From contig NC_067205.1 in assembly GCF_026262505.1 (NCBI RefSeq), forward strand, positions 23,717,585 through 23,781,584: a DNA stretch of 64,000 bases, given 5' to 3'. Under the pieces are notes generated by a model that saw only the letters and a list, made by a program, of their open reading frames with translations, was not told where the DNA came from and did not search any database. This stretch comes from Trichomonas vaginalis G3 (taxonomy: Eukaryota; Parabasalia; Trichomonadida; Trichomonadidae). Made by a program: the position numbers and the translations under genes. Position 1 is the first letter of the stretch; every line of letters begins with the position of its first letter. Shown in pieces: positions 18,920 to 28,068 of the stretch.

Positions 18920-20527
18920 ATGTACGCCGCTCAGAATATAACGCCAACAGTTTTGGATGCTATGAATGGAAATGTTTCCGAATGGTATAACGAATGCGAC
19001 AATGCCATTAGAAGGTCAGAAATAGTTCCTGGAACTTACGAATATACAACTGCTGTTTCTTATGGAAACGTAGGTGAGTTTGGAGAAGGTTCTTCAACAA
19101 CAGTAGATATTGCTTGCGACAGGTTTCATATAATTTCTATTGACAACTCTTTCTTATACGTGGAACAAGACATTGAAATAAAACCTTCTGCCAAGTTGTC
19201 TGACAAGAAAGGTTGCAATGGAATTTTCTATGTCGGATACCAATATGCTCCAGAAGTTTTCATGGGATATAAGATATATTCTAACTCTGACTTAGTTCAA
19301 ACAGTAACATGGGCAAACTATGAATGGTTCGCTTTGAGAAACTCAGTACAACCACAAGCGAGAGAACAAACAGACCAGTATGCAACTATTGAGAAAATAA
19401 GAAGACTTGACCCTAACGTTCCAGGAGTTTATGTTAACCTTTCTGGACAAAATGCAGCAGCAGTAACCAAAGTAAAATTGAAACTTAGAGTTCCTTTGTC
19501 ATCTTTCCTCATCTTCAGGTTTTTAAGATACTTGCCAAACTGGGCAGGAAAAATTTCTATCGAACTTACTCCAAGCAAAAATAACTTAGTCATTGCACCA
19601 ACACAAGACCCATTCACTCTTACAGAAGTAGTGGGAACAAATAAAATGTCATTCGCCGACTTTTGCAAAAACAAAGTTGACTTAGACTTTGGTTTCTCAA
19701 ACCTCAACACTGAAGTAAACTATTATTTCAATGCTGCTGGAGATGCTTGGGACCCAGTTAAGTTCACATGCGAAAAATTTGAATGCAAGAGAATAGAAAG
19801 CAGACTTGCAGTCTATATGTTGGACCCAGATATTTCAAATGCTTTAGCTGCCAAATATATTGCAGTTCCACTTATGTTCCCTATACACCAAATATCTGTC
19901 AAAGACTTTGCAGGTGAAGTTGGAAACCAAAGTGCTGACCCAGGTGCAAGAACAGATATTGCCTTAACAACTGCAATGAAACATGCAGATACTATGTTTG
20001 TACTGTTCAGACGAACTATAAATGACTATTCTTGTTTCTACAACCCCGGTATTAAATATCATATAAACATAGATGGCAAATACTATCCAAGAGAAGAATA
20101 TTCTACAGTTGAGGATATGAGGTCATACAACTTGACATTAGATGCTATGAACTTTAACAACAACTTCACAACAACCATTAACCCTGAAATGCAAAGTTCT
20201 ATTATGCCATATGTGAAAGTATGGACTCATACAGGAGGTCAAAAAACTCAATATACAAATGGAGACCGTTCAAACTTTTGGCTTGGCATTCCATTTGCTG
20301 ACTCAGAAGACTTTATGGGTGGTATTTCAACTGTTGGTACAGTTCAAATACAATATACTGGTGACAGAGACGGTCCAGATGAACTGAGAGCAAAGAAGTT
20401 TACAAAACCAATAGCACTTTTCACGGAAGATGCTCTTTTGAAAATTCGTTCGATGAAACCTGCTGGGGCTCCTCAGATTGGTATAACGACAGCTTCCATC
20501 GAGCAGATTTTGGCAGCAGGTCAGTAA
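18920..20527 (+). CDS. Probable major capsid protein (double jelly-roll), element B
   Basis: A 535-residue protein, beta-rich throughout, of the size expected for Polinton/PLV major capsid proteins. Features include an N-terminal helix region (ITPTVLDAMNGNVSEWYNEC), a middle block (FLIFRFLRYLPNWAGKISIE), and a late block around MLDPDISNALAAKYIAVPLM. It is the largest undivided gene of the element and is adjacent to the minor capsid and ATPase genes, as expected of a morphogenesis module. Assignment to the double-jelly-roll fold is inference from size, composition and context. The ATG follows an AT-rich box (ATTTTTACTCATATGAA). Its last 107 bp are overlapped by an antisense gene. The copy looks whole; the copy in C is broken. 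Confidence 0.75.
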   Translation: MYAAQNITPTVLDAMNGNVSEWYNECDNAIRRSEIVPGTYEYTTAVSYGNVGEFGEGSSTTVDIACDRFHIISIDNSFLYVEQDIEIKPSAKLSDKKGCNGIFYVGYQYAPEVFMGYKIYSNSDLVQTVTWANYEWFALRNSVQPQAREQTDQYATIEKIRRLDPNVPGVYVNLSGQNAAAVTKVKLKLRVPLSSFLIFRFLRYLPNWAGKISIELTPSKNNLVIAPTQDPFTLTEVVGTNKMSFADFCKNKVDLDFGFSNLNTEVNYYFNAAGDAWDPVKFTCEKFECKRIESRLAVYMLDPDISNALAAKYIAVPLMFPIHQISVKDFAGEVGNQSADPGARTDIALTTAMKHADTMFVLFRRTINDYSCFYNPGIKYHINIDGKYYPREEYSTVEDMRSYNLTLDAMNFNNNFTTTINPEMQSSIMPYVKVWTHTGGQKTQYTNGDRSNFWLGIPFADSEDFMGGISTVGTVQIQYTGDRDGPDELRAKKFTKPIALFTEDALLKIRSMKPAGAPQIGITTASIEQILAAGQ

Positions 20528-20840
20528 GTTGTTCTTGAACTGACTTCTCTCCGTCAAATATTGACAGTACGCCAGTCTTAACATAGTATTGTATTAAAAA
20601 CTTTCCTTTAGAAATATCTGTAAGTTTTGTTGTTATATTTTTGTCTGCTTCAAGAACTTTCACCATCTCGGTTATACCAACTTTCTTTGCTTTATGAAAA
20701 TATTTTGGTTCAGCAAAGACTGCTATTCTATAACATTTTCCATTGTTTGTGTAAAGAACTATTCTGTCAATGTATTTGTATTGTTTGTGTGTGTAAACTT
20801 TGTTTTGCTTCAATTCGAAGAGATACTCAAATACGTCCAT
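20421..20840 (-). CDS. Small protein antisense to the capsid gene end, element B
   Basis: A 139-residue basic protein with a folded-looking N-terminal half (VFEYLFELKQNKVYTHKQYK, YRIAVFAEPKYFHKAK) and a Gln/Ser-rich tail. The final 107 bp lie opposite the 3' end of the capsid gene, an unusual coding-coding antisense overlap. The ATG follows AGAATAAAAAG and is 18 bp from the divergent gene at 20859. No family is recognised. Confidence 0.65.
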   Translation of the reverse strand: MDVFEYLFELKQNKVYTHKQYKYIDRIVLYTNNGKCYRIAVFAEPKYFHKAKKVGITEMVKVLEADKNITTKLTDISKGKFLIQYYVKTGVLSIFDGEKSVQEQLTDLLPKSARWKLSLYQSEEPQQVSSNEFSKEHLP

Positions 20841-20858
20841 CTTTTTATTCTAAGTAAA
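20841..20858. promoter_or_regulatory. 18-bp divergent intergenic gap, element B
   Basis: CTTTTTATTCTAAGTAAA is the entire spacer between two divergent start codons. It holds the AGAATAAAA box on the minus strand. Confidence 0.6.
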
Positions 20859-21440
20859 ATGTCATTTCCGAAAAATAGAAGCGTAAGTGTTTCAAAAGGT
20901 TTAATGGCGATGGCAGATGTGAAGTTAAATTCACCAACTCAAACAAACAGTCAAAGTGTTGTTGTCAATGTCAAAGAAAGAGATGTTGAAGTGGGGAAAC
21001 CATACGAAGACGAAGATGGTATAACAATTGTTCCTGTAAAAGAACAACCAACATATCCTGAAGTTAGCAGAGACTTAAGTTCTGTTGCAGATATTCGAAA
21101 CGACTACCAACAACTGAAAGACAAACTTCAAACTCAGGAGAAGATTTGTCAAGCTTTGGGTATAATGTTAAACTTGGTCGAGCACAACCCTGTAAAAGTG
21201 AACTCATATGTCATCGCACCTCATGAAGTTTTGAAAGAACTATTGAAACTTTTGACAGAGGCAGACGATATAAACATCAAAGAAATAGAACCCGACATTG
21301 CTTGCTGTGGTGTTTCATATAATGTCATTGACAAGATATACGTTATGAAAGGAGGTGAGACGTTGAACTTAAAATATAGTTTCCCAGACGTTATAAAAAT
21401 ATTTGACGACCACAACATTTCATTAAAATTTATTTGCTAA
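20859..21440 (+). CDS. Conserved element protein (EPDIACCG family), element B
   Basis: A 193-residue protein, taken from the ATG after the divergent gap (MSFPKNRSVSVSKGL). The N-terminal half is polar, a helical segment (DIRNDYQQLKDKLQTQEKI) lies in the middle, and the C-terminal domain has EPDIACCGVSYNVIDKIYV. The element A homologue (5587-6201) keeps the E/P/D..CCG core. Its place between major and minor capsid genes suggests a virion or assembly protein. Only 4 bp separate its stop from the next start. Confidence 0.7.
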   Translation: MSFPKNRSVSVSKGLMAMADVKLNSPTQTNSQSVVVNVKERDVEVGKPYEDEDGITIVPVKEQPTYPEVSRDLSSVADIRNDYQQLKDKLQTQEKICQALGIMLNLVEHNPVKVNSYVIAPHEVLKELLKLLTEADDINIKEIEPDIACCGVSYNVIDKIYVMKGGETLNLKYSFPDVIKIFDDHNISLKFIC

Positions 21441-21444
21441 GTAA

Positions 21445-22233
21445 ATGGCAGAAGACATAGTGGTTTATACTATTACGACTAAAAACCCTGAGTCATATAA
21501 TTCTATAACAACAAACTTACAAAGTCCTCAAGGACGATATTGTAAACTAACCTTAAACACAATGACGACTAAAGCCTGTTTTGCTCTTTTGACACCAGAA
21601 GACTTTGTTGTTGTGAATGGTAAAAAATACTTCTTTGAAGATACTTACTCAGATATACCACCAACAGGTTTTGTTGACTTATTTAATACTTTAAGGACGG
21701 ATGTAACATGTGCTGCAACTAGAGCAGGTTTCATTATGTTTGGATGTCCGACTGAGTTTAGTATAAACGATATGAGCTATAATACAAAACTTATATCTGG
21801 TTTTTACTACCAACAGTTTCCTATAACAGGAAAAGGTGTCATACAAGGTCTATCTGTTCCATTGACTTTAAGCACACCTATTTTATATATTGTTTCAAAC
21901 TTAGGTTCAAAGTGTTATTCGAATGTCGACAGAAACTACTATGACCAAAAGATACTCATGCGTATAAACAACACTTTCTCTGCTGGTTTGCCTATTGTTC
22001 ATTCGAATGCAGAGTTTTCAGCTTTAGTGAACTCAAACACTTTAGCAAACATAAACTTAACCTTAGTTGACGCAAACTTTGTTCCTGTAAAACTTTTATG
22101 TCCTATGTATTTGTCAATGACGGCAGAAAGTTTCGAATTGGAAGATGCAACTGGTGAAAGTATTGTACTACAAGAACAACTTCAACAACAAATGCAACAA
22201 ATGGAACAAATGCAACAACAAAGTCAAGAATAA
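21445..22233 (+). CDS. Probable minor capsid (penton) protein, element B
   Basis: A 262-residue, beta-rich protein ending in a Gln/Met-rich tail (QQQMQQMEQMQQQSQE). The segment NINLTLVDANFVPVKLLCPM corresponds to the end of the 254-residue protein in element A. Size, beta content and position between the capsid gene and the replication genes fit the single-jelly-roll penton protein of Polinton-type viruses. It looks whole in both B and C; the Gln-rich tail differs in length between them. No search was possible, so the fold is inferred. Confidence 0.6.
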   Translation: MAEDIVVYTITTKNPESYNSITTNLQSPQGRYCKLTLNTMTTKACFALLTPEDFVVVNGKKYFFEDTYSDIPPTGFVDLFNTLRTDVTCAATRAGFIMFGCPTEFSINDMSYNTKLISGFYYQQFPITGKGVIQGLSVPLTLSTPILYIVSNLGSKCYSNVDRNYYDQKILMRINNTFSAGLPIVHSNAEFSALVNSNTLANINLTLVDANFVPVKLLCPMYLSMTAESFELEDATGESIVLQEQLQQQMQQMEQMQQQSQE

Positions 22234-22261
22234 AAAAAATATTTTTTTTATTTTTATAAAA

Positions 22262-23497
22262 ATGTACAGAATAGATGTTTCAGATTTTTATGACTTCCAA
22301 GCCTTCAGAAATATGTGTCCATTTAGAGACTATAACAAAGCAGTCGAGAATTTGAAACGTTTAGTCATTTATGTTGACTCTGCCCCAGAATGTTATGTCA
22401 TGAAAGAATGGGATGTAGTCTTTAACAAACCAAGAGCAACAATAGTTTCAGAACAAGAATGTAGACAGAAACTTAAGAAAATAAAAGTTGTACAAGTTGG
22501 CATGAAGATGTTAGATGCTTGGGATATCTTATTGTCAAAGTTAGAAGATTTTTCAGTTCGTGGTATAAAGTTCTATACACCATCTCCAAACTTCTATTCT
22601 ATCTTCACTGGATATAAATATGAACAAGTAGAATGGAAAGAAAATGTTATAGAAGCTTGGTTAGACCATGTCAAAGAAATTATATGCAATGGAAACGAAA
22701 GAGTCTATGAGTATATCTTATGTTGGTTTGCAAACATCTTACAACATCCAAGTGCTAAAAATGAAACTGCTCTCATTGTAATTGGAAAACAAGGAACAGG
22801 TAAGAACACTTTCTTTACAGATATTTTGTGCAAACTGTTAGAGGGCTATTCGAACCCGAATATGACAAACTTAGAAAACATCTGCGGTAAATTTAACTCC
22901 TCAATAGAGAATATGAAACTTATAGTATGTAACGAACTTCAAAGTATAGATACAACAAAGGTTTTAAACTCAGATGCTTTGAAGAGTCTTATAACAGACA
23001 AAGTTGGAGTTGTTGAAAGAAAATATAAAGACCAAAGAGTTTGTGAAAATGTTGCAAATTTCATTATGGTTTCAAACAACGCCGTTCCGATGAAGTTAGA
23101 AAGTTCTGACAGAAGATATGTAGTTGTCAGAACGTCAGATTCTCATATGCAAGATACAGAATATTTTGACGCTTTGTCAGAAACTTTGACATCTGACTTT
23201 TACAACCACTTGTTCTCATATTTTATGACATTAGATATTTCTAAGTTCAATCCAAGACAAATTCCACATACCGAAGAGAGACAAACATTGTTAGAAGCAA
23301 ACAAGAGTGTATATGAACTGTTTATAGAAGAAAGCGACTTTGAGTGTTTAGATGAAAGGTCATTGTACGATGAATATAAACAATATTGCCAAGAGTATGG
23401 TTATATGACAGCGTCTAAACGAACATTCTTGGCAAATGTCAAAAATCTTTTAGATGTTCAGAACGGCGTATATACAAAGAAAAATTTTTCTGAGTAA
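22262..23497 (+). CDS. SF3 helicase / D5-like replication protein, element B
   Basis: A 411-residue protein from the ATG at 22262. The ATPase half has Walker A GKQGTGKNTFF (about residue 178), Walker B LIVCNELQS, and the SF3 motif C VANFIMVSNN followed by the SSDRRYVVV arginine-finger region. This is the layout of phage and NCLDV D5-like primase-helicases. The N-terminal 150 residues show no clear primase or polymerase motif. Such helicases unwind the viral genome during replication. It stands in for the DNA polymerase B expected of true Mavericks, which I do not find. AT-rich boxes (ATTTTTTTTATTTTTATAAAA) precede the start. It looks whole here; the C copy is broken. Confidence 0.85.
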   Translation: MYRIDVSDFYDFQAFRNMCPFRDYNKAVENLKRLVIYVDSAPECYVMKEWDVVFNKPRATIVSEQECRQKLKKIKVVQVGMKMLDAWDILLSKLEDFSVRGIKFYTPSPNFYSIFTGYKYEQVEWKENVIEAWLDHVKEIICNGNERVYEYILCWFANILQHPSAKNETALIVIGKQGTGKNTFFTDILCKLLEGYSNPNMTNLENICGKFNSSIENMKLIVCNELQSIDTTKVLNSDALKSLITDKVGVVERKYKDQRVCENVANFIMVSNNAVPMKLESSDRRYVVVRTSDSHMQDTEYFDALSETLTSDFYNHLFSYFMTLDISKFNPRQIPHTEERQTLLEANKSVYELFIEESDFECLDERSLYDEYKQYCQEYGYMTASKRTFLANVKNLLDVQNGVYTKKNFSE

Positions 23498-23532
23498 ATT
23501 TTAAAAAAATATTTTTTTATCCGATAGAAAAG

Positions 23533-23952
23533 ATGGCAAAATTCATCTCAGTAAACAAGTACATGACAGAAGTCAAAGAAGAACTAGACCCATTCGCATA
23601 TTTGAATGTTTACTTCTACCATTTTGAAAAGTCTACATTTGACAAAGTTTGGAACATCGAACCAGTTAAGTTTGCTATTGTGACTAAAAATGGTGCGAAA
23701 TTTGAAGACTTAGACATAGAAGGTTTGTTAACAGTCAAAGAAAATTTTGACAGAAGGTTCTCAAACCTTAAAGAAGGCAAAGCATACAAACTTGTTATAC
23801 CTTATGAACCAAAGAAGACAGACGACTATGAATATTATGAGTCTAAAGTTGTAGAAGTTCAAGGTAAATTGGGTAAAAAGATTTTAGAGTCTAAGCCAGT
23901 GTTTGCTCCTAAAGAGGAAGAGAACATTGACATTGACCCAGAAATGTTCTAA
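23533..23952 (+). CDS. Small acidic-tailed protein, candidate ssDNA-binding protein, element B
   Basis: A 139-residue protein with a compact beta-rich body and an acidic C-terminus ending in phenylalanine (EEENIDIDPEMF). Single-stranded DNA-binding proteins of bacteria and phages (SSB, T7 gp2.5) share such an acidic tail with a terminal aromatic residue. It directly follows the helicase gene, as expected for a replication partner. This is a suggestion from tail and position only; no OB-fold motif can be read by eye. Confidence 0.5.
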   Translation: MAKFISVNKYMTEVKEELDPFAYLNVYFYHFEKSTFDKVWNIEPVKFAIVTKNGAKFEDLDIEGLLTVKENFDRRFSNLKEGKAYKLVIPYEPKKTDDYEYYESKVVEVQGKLGKKILESKPVFAPKEEENIDIDPEMF

Positions 23953-23975
23953 AAATAAAATTTTATTTTTACATG

Positions 23976-24437
23976 TCAAATTTCTTTTTCTCTGGAACTG
24001 GCTCTGGTTCTTTCTTCTCTTCTTCTACTTTCTTTTCTTCTACTTTCTTTCTTTCTTTCTCTCTTCTTCTTCTTCTCTGGTGGAGTTATGTCAAATTTGG
24101 CGCAACCATATTTATGTAAAAGTTCTTTGTCCTTTAATAGCTCATCTATTCTGTTTTCTATTTCATCTTCAAGAACAGCGCATGTGTCTTCTTTGCATTC
24201 TAAGAACTTTTGTTGGACTTCATCTCTCCAAGAGGCGTCATCTCTGTCAACAAGTCTGTCATTGACAAATTTTAAGACTGCTCTGCTTAATGTTTTATGG
24301 TTCTTGTCATATTCCCAGAAACAGAACTTTAGAACAAATTCACCTTTCTTGTTTACACTATGTAAGATTTTATGGTCGACAGATGTTTTGCTGTCGAAAA
24401 GCTTGTCTCGAATATAGATAGCGAAATCGCTAGACAT
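23976..24437 (-). CDS. Hypothetical protein, divergent from the ATPase gene, element B
   Basis: About 153 residues. The folded part (MSSDFAIYIRDKLFDSK, FWEYDKNHKTLSRAVLKF) is followed by acidic helices and a Lys/Arg/Glu-rich tail. No family is recognised. It starts 36 bp from the ATPase gene on the opposite strand, with only AT-rich boxes between. The counterpart in C is 51329-51781. The tail differs between copies, so the true end is uncertain. Confidence 0.5.
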   Translation of the reverse strand: MSSDFAIYIRDKLFDSKTSVDHKILHSVNKKGEFVLKFCFWEYDKNHKTLSRAVLKFVNDRLVDRDDASWRDEVQQKFLECKEDTCAVLEDEIENRIDELLKDKELLHKYGCAKFDITPPEKKKKRERKKESRRKESRRREERTRASSREKEI

Positions 24438-24473
24438 TTCCTAAAAGATAAAATTTTTAATTTTTCTAAAAAT

Positions 24474-25349
24474 ATGTTAGAAAAAAAGTTTGCTGACATT
24501 GACAAGAAATTTGAGAATGTTTTAAACAAGAACAAGAGGAAGTTGGAAAATGCTCAGATAAAACCCATACATGACAAGTTCCTATTTGCTCAGAATGGTA
24601 TAACAGGTCTAATTGCACCACCTGGGTCGGGTAAGACTTTCACTTATCTTAAAATGGCTGCACAACAACAAGAACTAGATGAGAAGAACCCATTCTATGA
24701 GTTAGTTGTTATTTGTAGTACTTCTGGTCAATTTGACCAAACCGTCAATTCGTTCAAAGATATTATAAAAAAGTCTAAGTTAGTATGTATAAAAGACTCT
24801 GAGTTGTTAGATTGGATAAAGAAGTACCAAAGAAGAGTTTTGAAGTACAATGCTATAAATGAGTATGTCAATTCTAAGTTTAAAGACCCAAATGAGGAAA
24901 TGCAGAGAATATTAGAGAAGAAACACTTCAGAAACAAACAGAAAGAGATAGAATACATTTCGAAGAAATTGCAATCTTACGATTGGAAGACTTACCCTCA
25001 CAGATGTCTTCTTATCTTAGATGATTTCGCCTCTCATCCTTTGTTAAAGAACAGAGAACAAGATATGTGTCGAATTCTTAAGAAGCTCAGACACTTTAAC
25101 ATCTCAGTTGTCATTTGTGTACAGACAGCAAAGAGTTTAAGTAAGGATGTTAAAAGAATACTTACTGACATTGTACTTTTCCCCGGATTGTCCGAAGACG
25201 ATTTCATGGAACTTATGAAAGAGTCCATGGCAGGTAAGTTTGACAGACATGAACTATGGGAGAAGTACAAAGTCATACAAGACCCTCATACTTCTTTCAG
25301 AATTCATATCTACGCAAACAAAGTTCAAATTGTAAAAAGTCAAGCGTAA
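24474..25349 (+). CDS. Genome-packaging ATPase (A32/FtsK-HerA type), element B
   Basis: A 291-residue ATPase, with the start taken at the ATG after TTTTTCTAAAAAT because the upstream frame lies inside the divergent gene. A helical N-terminus (MLEKKFADIDKKFENVLNK) precedes Walker A APPGSGKTFTYLK and Walker B LLILDDFASHPL. A sensor-like VVICVQTAKSLSKDVKR follows. The order of motifs matches the element A ATPase and the A32-type packaging ATPases of Polintons and NCLDVs. Its role is to pump DNA into capsids. It looks whole here and broken in C. Confidence 0.87.
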   Translation: MLEKKFADIDKKFENVLNKNKRKLENAQIKPIHDKFLFAQNGITGLIAPPGSGKTFTYLKMAAQQQELDEKNPFYELVVICSTSGQFDQTVNSFKDIIKKSKLVCIKDSELLDWIKKYQRRVLKYNAINEYVNSKFKDPNEEMQRILEKKHFRNKQKEIEYISKKLQSYDWKTYPHRCLLILDDFASHPLLKNREQDMCRILKKLRHFNISVVICVQTAKSLSKDVKRILTDIVLFPGLSEDDFMELMKESMAGKFDRHELWEKYKVIQDPHTSFRIHIYANKVQIVKSQA

Positions 25350-25489
25350 AAAATAAAGAGTTCATTTACTCTACTTGTTTGAAGTTGTCAAAATACTCTG
25401 TTATTTTTCACGATTTTCATACGGAATCTCTTCTCTCAGTTTTTTCGAGGGTAGCAAGCATATGAGGAAATTCATGAAATTTGGTCATT

Positions 25490-25760
25490 TTTCAGCAAAA
25501 ATAATGTTTCGGTGAAGAGGTGAGATTTCACCTGTTTTTTCACCTCTTTTTTCACCTCTTGAATTTTGTATAAAAGATATGATTTCAGGGATTTTTTTTA
25601 CGAAGTGTCAAAGTTCTCTTCGTCACTCATAACAGTTATATAATGAAATTTGGTCATTTTACTCAGAATTCAGCAAAAATATAATTGAGGTGAAGAGGTG
25701 AGAGATTTCACCCATTTTCTCACCTCTTTTCTCACCTGTTTTTTCACAAGCATTTTACAT
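25490..25760. repeat. Intergenic palindrome modules, element B
   Basis: Two GGTGAGATTTCACC-type modules lie in the tail-to-tail space between the ATPase gene and the leftward gene at 25763, separated by a hairpin with arms ACGAAGTG and CTCTTCGT. They sit downstream of both genes. No coding sequence is seen in 25350-25760. Confidence 0.75.
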
Positions 25761-25762
25761 GA

Positions 25763-26666
25763 ATTGTACGATGTATATTTGAAATTCCTGAACAATTTCG
25801 TAGCTTCTATTTCTTCTGTCAGTATGTCAAAAGTTTTAACAATACGAAGGTTTCTTTATATTTCTTCTTGACGTCAGATAGAAGGAAATCTTCTGCTGTT
25901 GGATAGTTTTTTGTTCAGAAATTCTAACATGTCCATTTTTATCTTCTGCTGGTTTTTCTGCTTCTTTCTTTAAATCTGCATAGTCGTTTCGCATACGTTC
26001 TATCTCTTTGACGGAGTAGTTATATTTCCTAATTGCTGCTTTACATTTAGAACATTGCGGGTTCATTTTTTGCGTTATATTCTGAAACCTTACCTGCTAA
26101 AACAACTAAGGCGTCAATTGCTCTCTTCATCTCAAACATAGCGGGTCTTAATTTGTTCGTTCCATACTTTGCCTCTTCTATCTTTATCTCTTATCTGCCA
26201 TACACATTCAGCAACTAACGAAACAAAAGTTGTCGTAGGTCTTAAACTCCCCAGATTTATATATGTCAGAGATGTTCTTATATACCATATCGCAATCTTT
26301 GTCCATAAACTTTATGGTTGCAATGAAATCCTAGAAACTCATAGTTTACCTTTCGTATGAACTTCTTTATTTCTACTGAGTCAGTTGCTTTGACTTCTAT
26401 TTCATCGAATTCAGGAATAGTGAGCTTTTGCTGCTGAATTTCAGGCAATTTGGGTAAATGGTCAATAATGTCCTGCATTTCATAAAGATACTGTTCATTT
26501 TTTTCATCTTTCGCACAACAGTCTAAATTACATGTTAAAAGTTCTTGCTTTATCTTCTGGATTTCTGTTTCGAAAGTAATGAAGAAGGAATGAAGCTTTT
26601 CATCTCTACTAACATTGAAGTTGGGTTCATGACTAACGAGTTTGGTGCTGTTGTTGCTAACATGTT
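25763..26666 (-). pseudogene. Hypothetical coiled-coil protein gene, element B (broken)
   Basis: Counterpart of the open 304-residue gene of element C (49115-50029). It is helical and Lys/Glu-rich, with a CSKC pair in the second half. No family is recognised. It stands between the ATPase and the KilA-N gene, with palindrome modules on both sides. This copy is broken. Confidence 0.6.
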
Positions 26667-26737
26667 CTTACAATAAAAATAAAAATATTTTTTAAAAAAA
26701 CTAACTTTATTTTTTATTTCGGGAAAATTCATGAAAA

Positions 26738-27012
26738 TTCAACGGGTGAGAAAAGAGGTGAGAAAACAGGTGAGATCTTCACCTCTTCACCTAAATATAT
26801 TTTTGCCGAATTCTGTATAAAATTCATGAAAATTCAACGGGTGAAAAAGGTGAAAAAACAGGTGAGAAAAACGGGTGAGATCTCACCTCTTCACCTAAAA
26901 TATATTTTTGCTGAAAAAATGACCAAATTTCATGAAAATTCAACGGGTGAGAAAAGAGGTGAGAAAACAGGTGAGATCTCACCTCTTCACCTAAAATATA
27001 TTTTTGCTGAAA
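26738..27012. repeat. Three tandem palindrome modules, element B
   Basis: Three copies of a unit of roughly 90 bp: ATGAAAATTCAACGGGTGAG, spaced GGTGA repeats, the GGTGAGATC(T)TCACC palindrome, TTCACC, and ATATATTTTTGC. They fill the space after the KilA-N stop codon and before the promoter of the next leftward gene. Element C has one copy at the same place. Confidence 0.8.
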
Positions 27013-27019
27013 AAATGGT

Positions 27020-27685
27020 TCATTTACTCACAATATTTTTGTACAAAACGACCCCAAACTTTAACTTCTTTTCTGCAGCTTCTAATGCTATCTTAGCGAG
27101 TTCATATTCTCTAAATTCTCTCTTTAAATCTTCTTGTTCCCATTGGTCTAGTTCGTATGGAGAATCTCTATAACCAGAACATATCTCACGTTCATGTTCT
27201 ATTTGTTTAAGCACATTTTTTCTAACTTCTTGTTCGAACAAAGGTTTTGCATTCTCTACTGTATCTTCAAGTTCTTCTTCATCTAATTTCTCATGAACTT
27301 TCTTGTCTATGGAGTCCAGAATTTTTCCAACTGCTATACAATATTTTGGAGAAGCCCACATTGCTATATAGTTTACGAGTCTTGGGTCTACATACATTCC
27401 TCTAACCTGTTTTGATTTCATCAGGAATTCCTGCATGAATTTTGTATAAAAAGCAACCCGCTGTTTCCGCGGGTTGGTATATTCTTCACAAAATGCCTTA
27501 AAATACTCTTCCCAGGACTTATTTTCCAACAACCTTCTAAAGTCTTTCCTAAACTGCTGACACATCTTTGTTGCATTTATATAACCATCCTTGTCTCTAC
27601 GTAAGACTTCAATACCGTTGTAAGTGCCTTTTGTGAATGTTTCGCCATTAGATTTGTTCGTGAACGTTTTTGCTTCGACTGACAT
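27020..27685 (-). CDS. KilA-N domain protein, element B
   Basis: A 221-residue protein. Residues 20-130 carry the KilA-N signature: YNGIEVLRRDKDGYINATKM, then KSWEEYFKAF, and GMYVDPRLVNYIAMWASP. The rest is a helical Glu/Lys-rich tail. KilA-N domains bind DNA and occur in phage antirepressors and many NCLDV proteins, so this is a candidate regulator or replication protein of the element. It is the only recognisable DNA-binding regulator here and lies amid the palindrome modules, which makes it a candidate partner for them (inference). A 37-bp stretch of its coding sequence is also present in the terminal repeat zone. It looks whole here and broken in C. Confidence 0.9.
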   Translation of the reverse strand: MSVEAKTFTNKSNGETFTKGTYNGIEVLRRDKDGYINATKMCQQFRKDFRRLLENKSWEEYFKAFCEEYTNPRKQRVAFYTKFMQEFLMKSKQVRGMYVDPRLVNYIAMWASPKYCIAVGKILDSIDKKVHEKLDEEELEDTVENAKPLFEQEVRKNVLKQIEHEREICSGYRDSPYELDQWEQEDLKREFREYELAKIALEAAEKKLKFGVVLYKNIVSK

Positions 27686-27754
27686 TTCTGTTTCTTACAA
27701 TAAAAAATAAAAATATTTTTTTTAAAAAAACTAACTTTTTTTCTGTCTTAAGGA

Positions 27755-27828
27755 AATTCAAGAGGGTGAAAAAACAGGTGAGAAAACGGGTGAGATCTCA
27801 CCTCTTCACCTAAAATATATTTTTACTG
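27755..27828. repeat. Palindrome module upstream of KilA-N, element B
   Basis: One GGTGAGATCTCACC module with its direct GGTGA units lies between the end of the proline-rich gene and the AT-rich start box of the KilA-N gene. Confidence 0.75.
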
Positions 27829-27831
27829 AAT

Positions 27832-28041
27832 TTAGCAACAACTTTTCTCAATTGGAGCTGTGGCATACTCTTTGCGTAAGCGGTTCAGACCTTCTTCGAA
27901 CTCTTGGTCTCTCTTCGATTTGGATTGAGGTGGAAATTGGTAGTAATTTGGTGGAGGGACTTGCTGGAACTGAGGTGCAGGGGCTGGTGCTTTAGGTTCC
28001 TCTGGTTTGGGAATGGGCTCGGTTGGTGGGACGTCGGACAT
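27832..28041 (-). CDS. Small proline-rich protein, element B
   Basis: About 69 residues starting MSDVPPTEPIPKPEEP, with a Pro/Gln-rich middle and a helical end (FEEGLNRLRKEYATAPIE). No family is recognised. The start used is the first ATG, because the upstream frame runs into the 21-bp repeat array. The counterpart in C is 47936-48172 with a different end. Confidence 0.5.
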   Translation of the reverse strand: MSDVPPTEPIPKPEEPKAPAPAPQFQQVPPPNYYQFPPQSKSKRDQEFEEGLNRLRKEYATAPIEKSCC

Positions 28042-28068
28042 TCGTTTGTGGCTTAACCGTCGGACCAC

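Noticed and set aside
25836-26478. Several separate small genes in this stretch of element B
   Set aside because: They all correspond to one open gene in element C and are treated as one broken gene region.
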